Assembly: GCA_050084985.1 (NCBI GenBank)
Contig: JBITNC010000001.1
Coordinates: forward strand, 214,148,001-214,212,000
Reading direction: 5' to 3'
Source: Nageia nagi
Taxonomy: Eukaryota; Pinophyta
Length of the DNA: 64,000 bases
Each line of letters begins with the position of its first letter. The first letter of the stretch is position 1. Under the pieces are notes generated by a model, which saw nothing but the letters and a program-made list of their open reading frames with translations, had not been told where the DNA came from and made no database searches. This document shows positions 48,111 to 60,119 of this stretch, piece by piece. A program made the position numbers and the translations under genes.

Positions 48111-48700
48111 GAATTCCCAACACCAACTGGATAGCATGATCATGAGATTGCTATTGGTGATAAGCTTGTTGGTTCCTCCAAGGCATGTGCATACTTACTC
48201 AAGATGGACTATAGGTCCTTAGGCTCTATGACTTCAAATTTGATGATTGCTAAAGAGGATAATTATGCCAACATTCCCTTCCTAGTTTTTTATAGGGTCT
48301 TTTCCATGTGATGGGAGCTCATAATTTATGAAAGTCCAACCTATAATCCCTTGAGAGTATGCTCTTGTTTGGTTATCTTGAAGTGGTAAAGCATACATGT
48401 TACTTTTCAAAGTATAGTGGTCCATACTTAGTTTAAAATTTTGATATATGCCTTTACATACTATTTTTCCTCTATTACCAACCATAACCTCAAAATTATT
48501 TATATGGTGTATGTAATAGTTAACACCCTTAGCCACCTATGGATCAATGAAATCATGAATACTTCTTGAATCCAACAATATGATGAGAGTGTGCTTTTTA
48601 AAAAACACTTTGACCTTCATAGTTTATGGGGTAGTAATTCCTACCAATGCATTATAAGAAATAATTAGGGCCTCCTCATCTAGAATTTCCTCTATAGCCT
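48111..48700 (-). pseudogene. pol: T5 aspartic protease
   Basis: The active site reads D-S-R at 48564-48572 (in LLDSRSIHDFID) where the family has D-S-G, a substitution that should inactivate it. NNFEVMVGNRGKIVCKG and LKSNMYALPL follow in an open stretch (48282-48536), which is the standard pepsin-like second part in chromoviruses of this type. Confidence 0.8.
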
Positions 48701-49830
48701 CTTCAGGTGCACTCTCATATTCCTCCATACTAGGAGCATCAACATCAAGCATATATAACTTTTATTGAGTACAATGATGACCATGAACAAATTTCTCATC
48801 ATAATTATAGCACAAACCCTTCTTTCAATGCTCTTCCATTTCCTCCCACATAAACTTCTTAGTTTGCATTATGCAATTTGGTGGTGGGGCACTTATGTTA
48901 TTAGAGGAATGGGAATTATTATGTCTTTGTGAATGGGGTCCTTACATTTCATAAATGAGCATTGGCCTTATCTTTAGCAAGATTTGCCAAAGTAATAGCA
49001 TCCATCATAGTTTTGGGATTAAACATTTTTCCCTCTAGTTTAATTTCTTCCTTTAATCCATTGATAAAATAACTTGTGAAAAATGTGTCATCCAACCCAT
49101 TTATGTGATTTGCTAGTTTCTCAAACTAATTTTGTTATTCTTTAACTATTATGGTTTGATGTAACTTGGTCAATGCCCCTATAAAAAATTCAATCACTAG
49201 GACCAAAATGGATAAAAAATTATTGAGTAAATTCATCCCATGAAGGAGTAGGATGAGTTTTTGAGTACAACTAGTGCCATTATAGAGCCTCATGATCCAA
49301 ATGAAAAATTACCATGTGCACCTTAAAATCTTTTGAAATTTGATTCAATGTAAAATATTATCTAGACTTATAAATATAACAAGTGGCATTATCTCCATAA
49401 AATTAGGAAAAATCCAATTTGGTTGTGTGAAGAAGAATGAAACCACCTTGTTGGCCTTATAATATATGATGATACCCTTATGAATTTCTTGATTACCCTA
49501 ATTGCTATGAATTGGATGCATTATTGGTATGACTAATACTTAGTTGGACATTGTCACACTTACTATCAATGGTTTATATTTGGGTTTGTAGTTATTAAAT
49601 TTCAGCCTTGAATGTGCCAATAAGTGTATCTACCATTTATTGGATCATAGTCTAAAATGTCATCATGGTAGGATCAACTTGTGCTACTATTTGGGATCTT
49701 GTCTCAGGTGCTTTTTTGGAAATTGCTATTTCTAGAACTATTATTTCTAGAAACTACTACTTTTAGAAATTGCTATTTTTAGAAACTACCCAAAAAAGTG
49801 TATGGGTGTAATATACCAAAATGATCAACT
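48701..49830 (-). pseudogene. gag: T5 gag
   Basis: Capsid-like blocks: LDFS.FYGDNAT (about 49390-49425), F.L.QISKDFKVHMVIFHLDHEAL (about 49275-49350), PTPSWDEFTQ (about 49225-49255) and a MDAITLANLAKDK segment (about 48965-49010). The zinc knuckle at 48771-48812 reads CYNYDEKFVHGHHC: the second Cys is Tyr. Many stops. Confidence 0.8.
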
Positions 49831-50479
49831 CAAAAAGATGATCGCAATGGGATAGGTCTCTTAATGATAATTTTCAAACTCTTAAACTCTTTTTTTATGT
49901 ATATGGGTCTATTTGCTTTTGTTAACAATGCTAAAATGGTACAAATTTTTAATTATTTAGCTCTAAAGATTTTACTACCTTTAAAATACTATTTTTGGTA
50001 TCTCTAAAATATTATAAGTCATACATTCTGCCTCTTGATTCAAGGTTTTTTATGTGAAGGAATAATTCTAGGGTAAGGATCATTTACTCTATAGGCTTGT
50101 CTAAACACCCCTCCTATCCAAATTTTGTAAAGAAAGAGACTACAAAGATAGCTTCTATGATAAGTAACTTTCCAATGACACTTGCTAGTGCACTATAGTT
50201 TATAGATAGCCAACACAACTTCCTACCTAGTTTCTCTTTATAGCCTAGATAGTCTCCTATATACCTTTTGGTACATTGAGTTCAATTTTATATAGGGTTA
50301 TATTGGGGGCCTAGGTATTGGTGCAAAGTTTTTTGCACCTCAATTCATAACTTTATGGGCAAGTATGCTTAACCAAAAATGATAGATCCTCCTAGATATT
50401 TTAAAACCCTTGGTACAAGGTTTCTATCTTAGACTTCTAACGAAAAATAATTTCCTATAGTAGAATGGCCTTGGAAAGA
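49831..50479. other. T5 leader
   Basis: About 650 bp between gag and the primer site, without coding signal. A short tandem ATTTCTAGAAACTACTA-like repeat lies at about 49720-49790 at the gag start. Confidence 0.5.
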
Positions 50480-50491
50480 GCTCTAATACTA
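50480..50491 (-). promoter_or_regulatory. T5 primer-binding site, tRNA-iMet type
   Basis: Minus strand reads TAGTATTAGAGC; the usual plant site for initiator tRNA-Met is TGGTATCAGAGC. The two differences (G to A, C to T) are both transitions. Confidence 0.8.
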
Positions 50492-50493
50492 GA

Positions 50494-50904
50494 TGATATG
50501 ATGCTACAAATATACAAGGGAAATATTGTAAAAATGTAAATGAATATCAATTTGAATAGGAAAATGATAACTATTTTAATGGAAATAAAAGAGCATGCAC
50601 TATTAATATAACATAAAATAGCAATAATAAGTAGATAAGGATAGGATTTTACTAAATAGTAATAGAATCATAGGTTGCTTCAAGGGGGCTACCTCCTTAC
50701 AACTCCAAAAGTGAAAAATAATGTTCCATATCCATTTCTCCACACACTTTCACCTATTTATAATATACTAACCCTAACCCTAATAGTAATGCAAAATCAA
50801 GCCCTATCCTTATAATCATAATATTACAATTTACAATATAGGCTAATAATTTAATTAAAGTAACTAATAATAACACTAAAATTTTAGGATATGGGGTCCT
50901 AATA
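50494..50904 (-). repeat. T5 5' LTR (411 bp)
   Basis: Plus strand begins TGATATGATGC two bases after the primer site and ends GGGGTCCTAATA, matching GGGATCCTAACA of the 3' LTR. A TATA box (TATTTATA on plus) lies at 50755-50762. The ACCCTAACCCTAA inside is not a telomere array, only two units. Confidence 0.8.
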
Positions 50905-50959
50905 GCCTTTTATATAGTTAACCTATGCCTAACCTTGCTCCCTCACTCCTCTATAACTC

Positions 50960-52380
50960 CTTCAACATATTATGGATTTGTATCTTCCCCTAGTTGCCTC
51001 TATGATTTGACTAAGGTGTGAAGTATGTCCAATGCTATAGCTAAATGCAAAACATATCCTATAATTAATTAACATGTGTAATGGTGGGAAATTCATGGAG
51101 AGACTCTTATGAATGGCATATCATAGTCTAAGGTCTTCCAATAATGTACAATGGTTTCCTAACATTCATGTTGCTATGTGAGTCTATAGAGAGAATTGTA
51201 GATGCCTCATGTAGTGCCAATTCAAAAACACATTTTATGTTGATTATAAACCATGCCCCCATCTCCATCTTGAACTCCCCTTGATGCCTTGCCTACATGC
51301 TCTTTCTCTATCAATTTTTCCCATTACATATCCCTTATCTATTTGCTCTACCATTTGGCTAATGTATGAAGTACATCCAATACCTTAGCTACATGCTAAC
51401 TATCTCTTGTAAGTTCTTCCCATGTATGGTGGTGGGAAGTGTATGGTGAAACCCTATAACATGGTGTATCCTGATCTAGGGTCTACCAAAAGCATACTAT
51501 AATTACCCAAAGTTCATGTTGCTATGCAAATCCATGTAGAGGTTTGTTGATGCCCAATGTAACAATGATTTGTAAGTACTATCAATGTTAATCATAGAAT
51601 GCATGGAATTTACTCCATCTTGTACTCCCTTGATCCCTTGCATATCTAATCTCTCTCTATATCATTGGTCCATACCATATCTATTGTCCTAGTTTCCTCT
51701 ATGATTTGACTAAGGTGAGAAGTACATCCAATGTTATAGCTACATGTAAAATATCTCTTGTAATTACTTCCCATATGTGATGGTGGAAAGTGTATGGATA
51801 AAACCTATAGTACTATGTATCATGATATAGGATCTAATAGCAATGTACTATAATTGATCGATGTTCATATTATTGTATGATTCCATGAAGAAGACTATGG
51901 ATGCCCAATATAGCGATGGTTTAAAAATATGCTCATGTTGATAGTAGACCATACAATACCCTCTTTATCTTGCACTCTCCTTGATCCCTTGGCCATTTGT
52001 GTTGTCTCCATCATGTAGGTCTATCCCACATCCCTTGAATCAATTACCTCTATAATTTGGCTAAGGCATGAAGTATGTCTAATGCTATGGCTACATGCAA
52101 AATATATTTTGTTAGTTCCTCCCATTCCTAATGGTGGGAAATATTTGGAGAAACCCTACCACATGGTGTATCATGATCTAGGATCTACCATAAATGTATT
52201 ATAATTCCCTTTATGTTCATGTAAAGGAATATGGATATCCAATGTAATTATAATACATTTATGGTAGATCCTAGATCATGATACACATCGGTCCATCCTA
52301 TGTCCCTACAACATGTTGCCTTTATGGTTTGGCTAAGACATAAAGAACATATAAAAAACACATGTCATAGACAAATAAAC
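50960..52380. repeat. Tandem array 2, about 350-bp unit, four copies
   Basis: Same unit as array 1: anchors at 51013, 51361, 51712 and 52063, with a partial at 52335; spacings 348, 351, 351 and 272. The first 60 bp upstream (CCTCACTCCTCTATAACTCC..) match the sequence ahead of array 1 (CCTCACACTTTCCTCTATAACTAT), and D follows on the other side as in array 1. Confidence 0.9.
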
Positions 52381-52773
52381 CCCTTATCTAATTGTATACA
52401 TGTATTTTAACCAAAAACTACTATGAGAGGGTGACCTCTTCCAAGGGTGTAAGTGTATTAGAGCATAATCTCTAACACACAAGAAGCACTTTTGTACTTG
52501 AGCTACCATGCTTAGGGGCCATGGATGACTAGAATGAGAGTTCATTCTAATGATTGGAATGATGGGAGAGTCATGGTTAATAAAAATTAGTGGGACTTTA
52601 GGATTGATACTCATATGAAGGTTATTGGTTGGATGGAAAGCTTGGAGCCCTTTTGATCCTTATGGTGGTGCATGTCTTAGCAAGCTTAGTCTAGCAATTA
52701 ACTAGGATCTTGGTAACCCAAGCAATCAGGTTATGCCTTAAGGGTGTAATGCATTAAGTAGTATGCTACTATG
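52370..52773. repeat. D family repeat, copy 3 (interrupted by T6)
   Basis: Shares ACTACTATGAGAGGGTGACCTCT and later blocks with copies 1 and 2. It is cut after CTATG at 52773 and resumes at 63889. Confidence 0.88.
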
Positions 52774-54183
52774 TGATGAGTAATTTATTATAATCCAAAT
52801 TCCCCCAAGGATATCACTACCCTCCCTCTTAGTGAACCTCTCACCTACTATTATGAAGGGATCAATTAGCTTGAAGAGCTAGCACTTCAACACTTAGGAT
52901 AGATTTAGTTTCCCTTCATTACTTTTGAAAGATAATATATGACTCCATTTAATTAATAAAATTCAATTAGTGTTCTAAGATTGTATGATATTGAGCATTA
53001 TTCTCTTAAGTCTATATACTTCAAGCAAAATTATAGAAAGCAAACAAAATAGAATTGAAATTGAAGGAATCTTAAATGTTGAAGAAATAAAAACTTGAAA
53101 TGACCATATTAAAAGTAAAATCACACCTAAACTAAAAAGTATATTAAAATAAGTAAGTCTTATACCATTTGGAGTGGTCCCTTGCTCCTCTTGGTGGAAG
53201 ATTAAAAGAACTCAGTACTTGAAACTCTTCAAAAGATTACTTTATTACTTAATGCAAATCATCTCACATGAGAAGTGCTTGTTGAATCTAATACAAAGCT
53301 TATTATCATAGAATAATAGTCTATTCACATAATAATTTCCTCACCCCCTCTACCAAAAACAACTAAGGTATAAATATTATCCATTGTTTAACAATAAGTT
53401 AGCTAAAAATAATAGTGATCTAAACTACCTTTTGTTATAGAAATAAAATCTCTTATTCCTATCATCAAAGCTAACTAATACTCAAATTAACATACTAAAT
53501 CATGCACACTCTTATTTGAGAAGAGCTATAATCCCTTATAAAAAGGATTGCTCATCCTAATGAGCTAGCATTACCCTAACTAAGATAATGGTTCAATGTG
53601 TTTGATTTGGAGTCAAATATACTCCACAAATTAAGAACTAACTTTGATAATATTAGTATGTTTGGAGCCATGATTCTATAGGCTAAATCTAGAGCAACTC
53701 TAATTACACAAATGTAGGAATTATACAAAGTTAGAGTAGAGCTATCAATAAAGTCAACTATGATGGTCAACTTTTTGAACTTAATTTTGGAGCAGGAGCT
53801 CCAAATAGGTTTGGAACAAAAGCTTCAAATGTGTCTAGAGTGAAGCACCAAACAAGTCTAAAGATACTAAGTAGAGTGTCAAATGTGTCTAGAGTGAAGC
53901 TCCAAATAATGTAGAATTTATTTGAATGTCTTTCTAATAATGCTTGTGAACCATCCATGTTATCAACCATCATTCTAAGGTGCAAAATCAAGCATTCTAA
54001 GTCAAAATAAACACACAAACATCATGAATATTCATGAAGTATCAACATAAGAAAAGTATGCATTTTACCATGTATTAAGAAAATAAGTAGTTTAGCATTT
54101 ATAATTAATCAATCCATAGTGTCCAAATATACAAAATAAAACATATAATTATGCCAAAAATAGGTGATGTCTGAGACTCAACA
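52774..54183 (-). repeat. T6 3' LTR (1410 bp)
   Basis: Starts TGATGAGTAATTTATTATAATCC and ends GACTCAACA; aligns over its whole length with 62438-63888. Contains a degenerate CTCCAAATGAGT/GTGTCTAGAGTGAAG repeat at about 53800-53915. Open stretches on minus inside it (53576-54018) are not genes. Confidence 0.95.
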
Positions 54184-54196
54184 CTCCCCATAGCTT
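54184..54196 (-). promoter_or_regulatory. T6 polypurine tract
   Basis: Minus strand reads AAGCTATGGGGAG right before TGTTGAGTCTC, the start of the 3' LTR. Confidence 0.75.
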
Positions 54197-55474
54197 AAGT
54201 TATTGCTACTCCTAAAGTAATGAGGATAAGAAATTTTAATCAAATTCATTGGAACTAACAAAAATAGTGATAACTACTAAAGCATGAGCTAAGTTAGCCA
54301 AATCATAAGGACCATCTACTAGCTAGAGTCTTTGGCAAGTTCAAATGTTCATTATGCCTATTTGAACCTAAAGAAAATTGGTTCTATCACCATGATATCG
54401 AATAAGCCTAGTCTCCTATGCCAAAAATTCTACATTCAATTGAGGCTCATGTTCTTCTAATACAAGGACTCAAAATAGAATGAGAGGAGGATGGAATTAA
54501 CTTCCAACCTAACTAGCAGGATCTTCTTTTAAAATTAAAAGAATAGAAAAGGTTTGGCACCTAATCCAATACATGTTGTTAGGTGTGAAGATCTCATGAA
54601 GGTGAAGCACATAAGATAATTCCATCCAATGTATGTTACAACACACCACTACCTTATCAAATATAGTTTGAAGGGCTGCCTAACATTCTTTCACATAGTG
54701 TATACTTGCTATCTAGTACTAGGCTTTAATAGGTCCTTTTAGAAGGAGAGCTTATAGCATTGCCTAGAACCTCTATGGATAATAGGCCTCTATGTGCATG
54801 GGAAAAATAGCACTATATTGAAACTGATGAAACTATGCCAACTCTTTCCTCCATTATATTTGAATAAATATGGTATAAATAAATGCCCATAGTTGTACCT
54901 CCCCCCATATATAAATTAACAAAGAACACTCAATCATGCAGCATAAAGAAACCATGGATGAAACACTCACACAAGAAGAAGTGGTTCTCATATGAGGAAA
55001 CAACATATTCTTGAAGGAATTTTTAAGGGTATCCAAGTAATAAGGGCATCCTACCTTAATCTACTACAACTACCATTTGTGATATAGCTCTTTCAAATAC
55101 ATACTGTAAATTGAGAAAGGTGGACATGATCAAAGAATTTCCTTAGAAATGAAGGAAATGTCTTGTACCAACTCTTTTGGAATGGTATGTATTTGTGTCC
55201 TATGCATGAGCTCTATAATTTTATCTTGCAATTCATCATATCACTACTTCAAATTCTAAAACTCATGCCCCAACATCCCATGAGTAACCTCCATGTCTAA
55301 GTAAACATGTTTTTCATGCACCAATTATCATTATATACTTATAACTTTTGCTTCAAGCTAGCTAGTGCAAGAATTTACTTCTTACATGATAGCTAGTAAA
55401 TTATTATTTACATATATCCATTCTTTGAGAGCCAAGTGCTCTAAATAGATGTGCTAGATCATGTAGTGAAAACT
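54197..55474. other. T6 stretch between polypurine tract and extra ORF
   Basis: About 1.3 kb. Short pieces could continue the extra ORF upstream of it in other frames (for example KELVQDISFISKE near 55140-55180 on minus), but stops are too dense to prove coding. No known domain. Confidence 0.4.
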
Positions 55475-56409
55475 TTACATAGATAGGTATATGGTATTTA
55501 GTTTTGCATTATCTGTCATCAATTCATGGTACATAAGCACCATGTCATTCTTATATATAGAGGCTTGTGTTGTCCTGATCCAAAAGTGAGTTAGTATCCT
55601 CAAGCTCTTGAATTTGAGCCAATAATGTAGTGTGGGAGGTATTAGATGAAGGGTCATTGCATACCTCAACACATTCAACCAATTCAAATAAGGCATCTTT
55701 AATATGAATTACATCATTGATAGATGGCACAAAAGTGGGTGGTGAGTTATCTTCCATAGAAGCAATTTGAGATCTTTTGGTAGGTAATTCTATTGGTAAT
55801 TCTACATTGGGTTCAACCATGGAGTGGTCAAGAGAAATATTCATAGCAAATGAGGGGCCCTCAAACAAATTTGTTCCATCCTTGGGTAGAGCAATTGACT
55901 TATTAACTATGATATCCATTCCCTTATTTCTTAAAAAGGTCTCCCATGTTGATTCTCCTATGTTTTTATAAAAGTGCTCCTAATAGAGCAAAGTAATAAG
56001 GCTATGGTGTTTTAATGGTGAAGATTGCCCAATCTCTCATCATTTGGTAGCCATGGATAGAAGAATATCATATACGAATTATGGAATATTATAAACATAG
56101 TCTCTAGGATGGTGATGCTAAACCAATAATTATAGTTGATGACTTTGATGTTGTGCATATTATCCTTCATAAAAGAAGTATTTATATGCCTTTATCTCAA
56201 CCCTTACTTCATATCTTCATTGCTCATGGTTCATTAAGGATATGAAAGGCATATGGCACATCATTAGGTGCCTCTTTGCCAACAACTAACATTTTTCCTA
56301 TAGTTAGAATGTTAAAAACTATGCTTATCACCATAGGTGAGATGGGAATTATGTGGCAATAGATGGTAACCAAGTCACCTACAATATATGTATCAAATTC
56401 TCTAACCAA
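55475..56409 (-). pseudogene. T6 extra ORF in the env position
   Basis: Sense to the element and downstream of pol, where Athila elements carry an env-like gene. The best part (55551-55919) is open for 122 codons, continues through a frame change into 55475-55560, and has an acidic middle and a coiled-coil-like end (LLAQIQELEDTNSLLDQDN, then MYHELMTDNAKLN). A further open piece at 56224-56409 lies upstream. No signal peptide or membrane anchor is visible in these pieces, so a true envelope role cannot be shown. I do not recognise the family. Confidence 0.45.
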
Positions 56410-57699
56410 CCAAGGTTCATGGCCTTGAAATAATTTGAAAAATTAGAGCCATTATGAATTTTGAAATATTTTCACCACTATTTGGTTTTTCATCAACTTG
56501 ATGGTGGAGTTGGGTTCTTTTCATTTCTTCAATCCCATGAAGACTGTTGGGATGGTGGTTGTAAGTTTGGCTCTTCAAGTTGTTGGGATGTGAAAGGTGG
56601 TTAAGGGTAATGCAATATGATGTATTTGGACATATAGACTAAAAAATTTAACATGAAAACTATTTAATGCTTAATAATAATGAAAATGACATACCAATTA
56701 ATATGAAGGTTGGTAGACTTGATGGGTACAATCACACATTCATTGATTCATGTGAAAGTGACTAAGGTAAGATATGTTGATATCATGCCTTGGATAGAGT
56801 GCATGGGATTGAACATTACCATAACCTACCAAAGTGAAAAAGACACATGGTTCTTGAGGTGAGGTGAGGCACATGATGGATGGAATTTAGCATGCATTAG
56901 ATAAATAAGCATGGATTAAGGAGAATAATTTCCCTCCAATTAATTTGGCATAGTACCATTAAGAGCATAAGGCATGGATAAAGTCACATATATTGATTGC
57001 ATTGCTTCATGTGAAAATATGTCTCATTTTTTGTATTCTAATACTATGATAAGCACACCACCTAGAAAATGGGTGCACGTAGTTAATCCAAAGTTCATTC
57101 TAGTGCATTGTACAAAAGTTTTGGTAAGGAAAATGGAAACTATTGACAACATCTAGAGGAATGCCATCCAAAGCTATAGTTTTGCCACCTATGTAGGATA
57201 CACATAACCCCTAATACTATAATATCTTTAGTGAAATGGAAGTATTACATATGACCTAATTTTTTTCTATTTATTTTTTTACTTGATTTTTTTGGGGACT
57301 TATGTCTCCAATGTTAGTGTTTTCACCTAGTAAGTTCCATTCATATTGGTTTTCACTTATTGGCTACCATGTTCATTGGAGTCACTTATTAATAAGATTG
57401 ATCATTAGAGTTATTCAATACCTAAAGAAGGTGATCCTTCCTTGGATACTTCTAGATCTTCCATCTTCAACTATTGAGTGAATTGTTCCTTAGTCATTAG
57501 CAAAGTGTATGGCCAAAGCCAATGCCCATTGATGAGGAGAACTCTTTGAGAATTATCAATCAATTAAAGTTGTACTAAACCATTAGTGAATATTTAAATA
57601 ATCTTATATGTTCCCATCCACCATGTCTAGATCTTCCCTTTAAAATCATTATAGCAAGAATCAAATAATGAGGTGCATTCTCCTACCCAAAATTGGTTC
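56410..57699. other. T6 stretch between extra ORF and pol
   Basis: Mostly noncoding. A plus-strand open stretch at 56974-57156 has no recognisable domain. The part up to about 57600 may contain the integrase tail spacer. Confidence 0.4.
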
Positions 57700-59140
57700 T
57701 ATTTTAGATTCTTATCAAGCCATAGCTTCCACTAATGTTCGATGATCTCAGTATTATGCAATGCCTCCATTCTTATTTCATCTAGCTCATATAGTTGTAA
57801 TATTCTATTTTTTTGTACTTTTATTAAATCTAATTCAACATATAAGGTTATTCTCAAGGTTTGTAGGATTGGTAATAGAGGCTTCTTACCAAATACTAAC
57901 TCATATTGAGTGAATCTAGTTGTGGATTTCCATATGATATTTGGCAGTTCCCAATTTGGACATCTCAATATAGAAGTTGTGTTGATTTTCTCCTTGATAG
58001 TCCAAAAACCTTCTTCATTATCCTTATGTAGTAGGGTAAATAATTGGGGTGCTATCTTGTTGAAGTTTGCTATAAATCTTTTGTAATATTTGGCATGTCC
58101 CAAGAAGCTTCAAACATCATTTTGAGTCTTTAAAGGAATGAGTTGCTTGATAATTTATATTTTTTTAGGATCCATTTAAATACCTTGGGCTAAAATGTGA
58201 TGGCCTAGAACTATTCCCTCCTACACAAGCATGAAACATTTTTCATGGCTTAAAAATAGATTATGCATTTTGCATTTTACCAAGACTTTTTCTAAGTTTT
58301 GCAATGCATCTTCAAAAGTGTTGCCATACACCATGAATCCATGTATACCTTAACACAATCATTAGTAAAATCTAAAAATATTGCTAGTATAGCTCTTTAG
58401 AAAGTTTTTGGTGCATTACATAAGCAAAATGGGAGAACTTTGTAAGCATATGTGCCCCATGCATAAGTAAAAGTGGTTTTGCCTTGATCTTCTTCTACAA
58501 TTTGAATTTGGTTATAGCCACTAAATCCATCTAGGAAGGAGAAATATTATTTACCAAATAAGGTATCTATCACTTGGTTAATGAAATGTAATGGAAAGTA
58601 GTTCTTGAATGTAGCTTTATTAAGGGCTCTATAGTCAACACATACCCTCCATTTCCCATTCTTCTTAGGCATAATAACTAGAGGTAAGACTCATTAACTA
58701 TCTAATATGGGATAGATGAACTATGCTTTTAGCCACTTTTCAATTTTAGTCTTAATAATTTCTTTCAATGCAAGATTTATTCATCTAGAAGACTGCTTGA
58801 CTAGTTTAGTTTTAGCTATATATATATTGAGTACAAATTTCTAGATGAATACCTTTCATATATTAATATTCCCAAGCAAAATCCTTAGTGTGTGCTACTA
58901 AGACATCAAAAAGTTTCTTCTCTTATTCATCTATCAACTAATTGCTAATATTTAGAGACTTTCCTAATAGTACCTTAATGGTCTTGATCCTAGGTTTGGT
59001 CAAATTACTTTGTCCTAGAAGTTGAACTAAAATATTTAATGGATAAGAGTGTGGAAATAGAGAATTAAATACTCTTATTCTTTCTCTAAAAGTATCCCCT
59101 TTTGGAACAATATGAGCAAGGGGACATTTAAACATTTTTA
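57700..59140 (-). pseudogene. pol: T6 reverse transcriptase joined to the integrase end
   Basis: From right to left: PRIKTIKVLLGKSLN (about 58940-59000), PLVIMPKKNGKWRVCVDYRALN (about 58630-58695), FSFLDGFSGYNQIQI (about 58510-58560), TYAYKVLPFCLCNAP (about 58405-58460), the active site and the GHAKYYKRFIANFNKIAP connection (about 58040-58103). YMD at 58337-58345 is followed by a 4-base loss that removes the second Asp. At about 57940 the sequence jumps from LRCPNWELP (start of RNase H) to TQYELVFGKKPLLPI (end of the integrase core) without losing the frame: the RNase H and most of the integrase are deleted. The ILQLYELDEIRMEA tail follows. Confidence 0.88.
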
Positions 59141-60119
59141 GAAAGGCTTCATGTTCTTCTAATTAAACATTAAAAATAATGTTTTGTAGTGGATTGACCT
59201 CGATAGCTCCCTTCTCTTCATCACTACCCTTTGATTCTTCTTCCTGTGACTTCAAAAAGTGATACTATATTTGTTCCAAACTAGGATCTTCTTCTATCTC
59301 TTCAACATGGTCCTTGATGGTAATAGTGGATATAAAGAAAGTGTCTTTATATTTCAACCATTAGAAATGGTCATGTCCCTAGACCTACAATCCATGTATG
59401 CAAATGTAATGGCTAATCAGGGTCTAACCAATATGATTAGATATCCAAAAGGTTGTGATCTTATCTTTAAAAGTAGGAAATGCATTGAATAGTTCTAAGA
59501 ATCCACTATTATTTGGACATCTTCCATAATTCCCTCTAGTTTGGCCACTATTTAGTCTACCATCTACAAATAGTTAATGTAGACTATATATTTGATAAGA
59601 ATAGTTTCTAAGACATTTCCATAGTCATGATATTTATTATTGCTCCCAAATCAACCAAAACATTGGTCACTTTAGTGACTCCTATAAAAATGGTAATAAT
59701 AGGGTTACTTGGGTCTCTATATGTAGGAATTACCAAATTTTTAGTCAAAAGATTAACCATTTTACCATCTACTTTAATAGTCTTGGGGTAGACTTTCTTC
59801 CTTCTTCCTCCTTTCTAGATGCATAGTTCTTTAACCAACTTATTTAACTCAAGAACTTATTTGATTTCTTGTAACATAGGTATAGAGATATTTAATTTCC
59901 TTATCTCTTGTAATGTTTCAAATTCAATCTTTTTATTTATTTTTTAATTAGTCTCTCTGGGTATGGAGTGAATTCTATTTGGATCTCCTTATTATCTACA
60001 AATGGACTTATATTTATTGGTGGCTCCTGATTATTCTTTTCTTATTCTCCTAGTGATTCATCTAAGTTATCCATATCCATTTCAATGATGATAGGTAATG
60101 TAAGATCTAATAATTTCTT
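59141..60119 (-). pseudogene. pol: T6 protease region
   Basis: The active site Asp-Leu-Gly lies at 59644-59652 (context LVDLGAIINIM), the Athila-type form of the protease motif. KTIKVDGKMVN-like sequence near 59755-59785 and an LEEL-rich linker follow. Frame changes and stops are frequent; an open plus-strand stretch at 59259-59492 is a shadow. Confidence 0.7.

Larger units (their letters stand above)
45255..50904 (-). mobile_element. T5: chromovirus with truncated 3' LTR
   Basis: Order on minus: 5' LTR (50494-50904), tRNA-iMet-type primer site, leader, gag, protease, RT-RNase H, integrase, chromodomain remnant, polypurine tract and a 120-bp piece of 3' LTR. It lies between R copy B and tandem array 2. 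The RT active site is intact, but protease and integrase have lost catalytic residues and frames are broken. Confidence 0.88.

Noticed and set aside
50760-50790. Interstitial telomere repeat (CCCTAA)
   Set aside because: Only two units, within the T5 LTR and present in both LTR copies.
53576-54018. Minus-strand ORFs in the T6 LTR
   Set aside because: Inside an LTR, not conserved in the other LTR, no domain.
55777-55971. Plus-strand ORF opposite the T6 extra ORF
   Set aside because: Shadow of the longer minus-strand reading, without family features.
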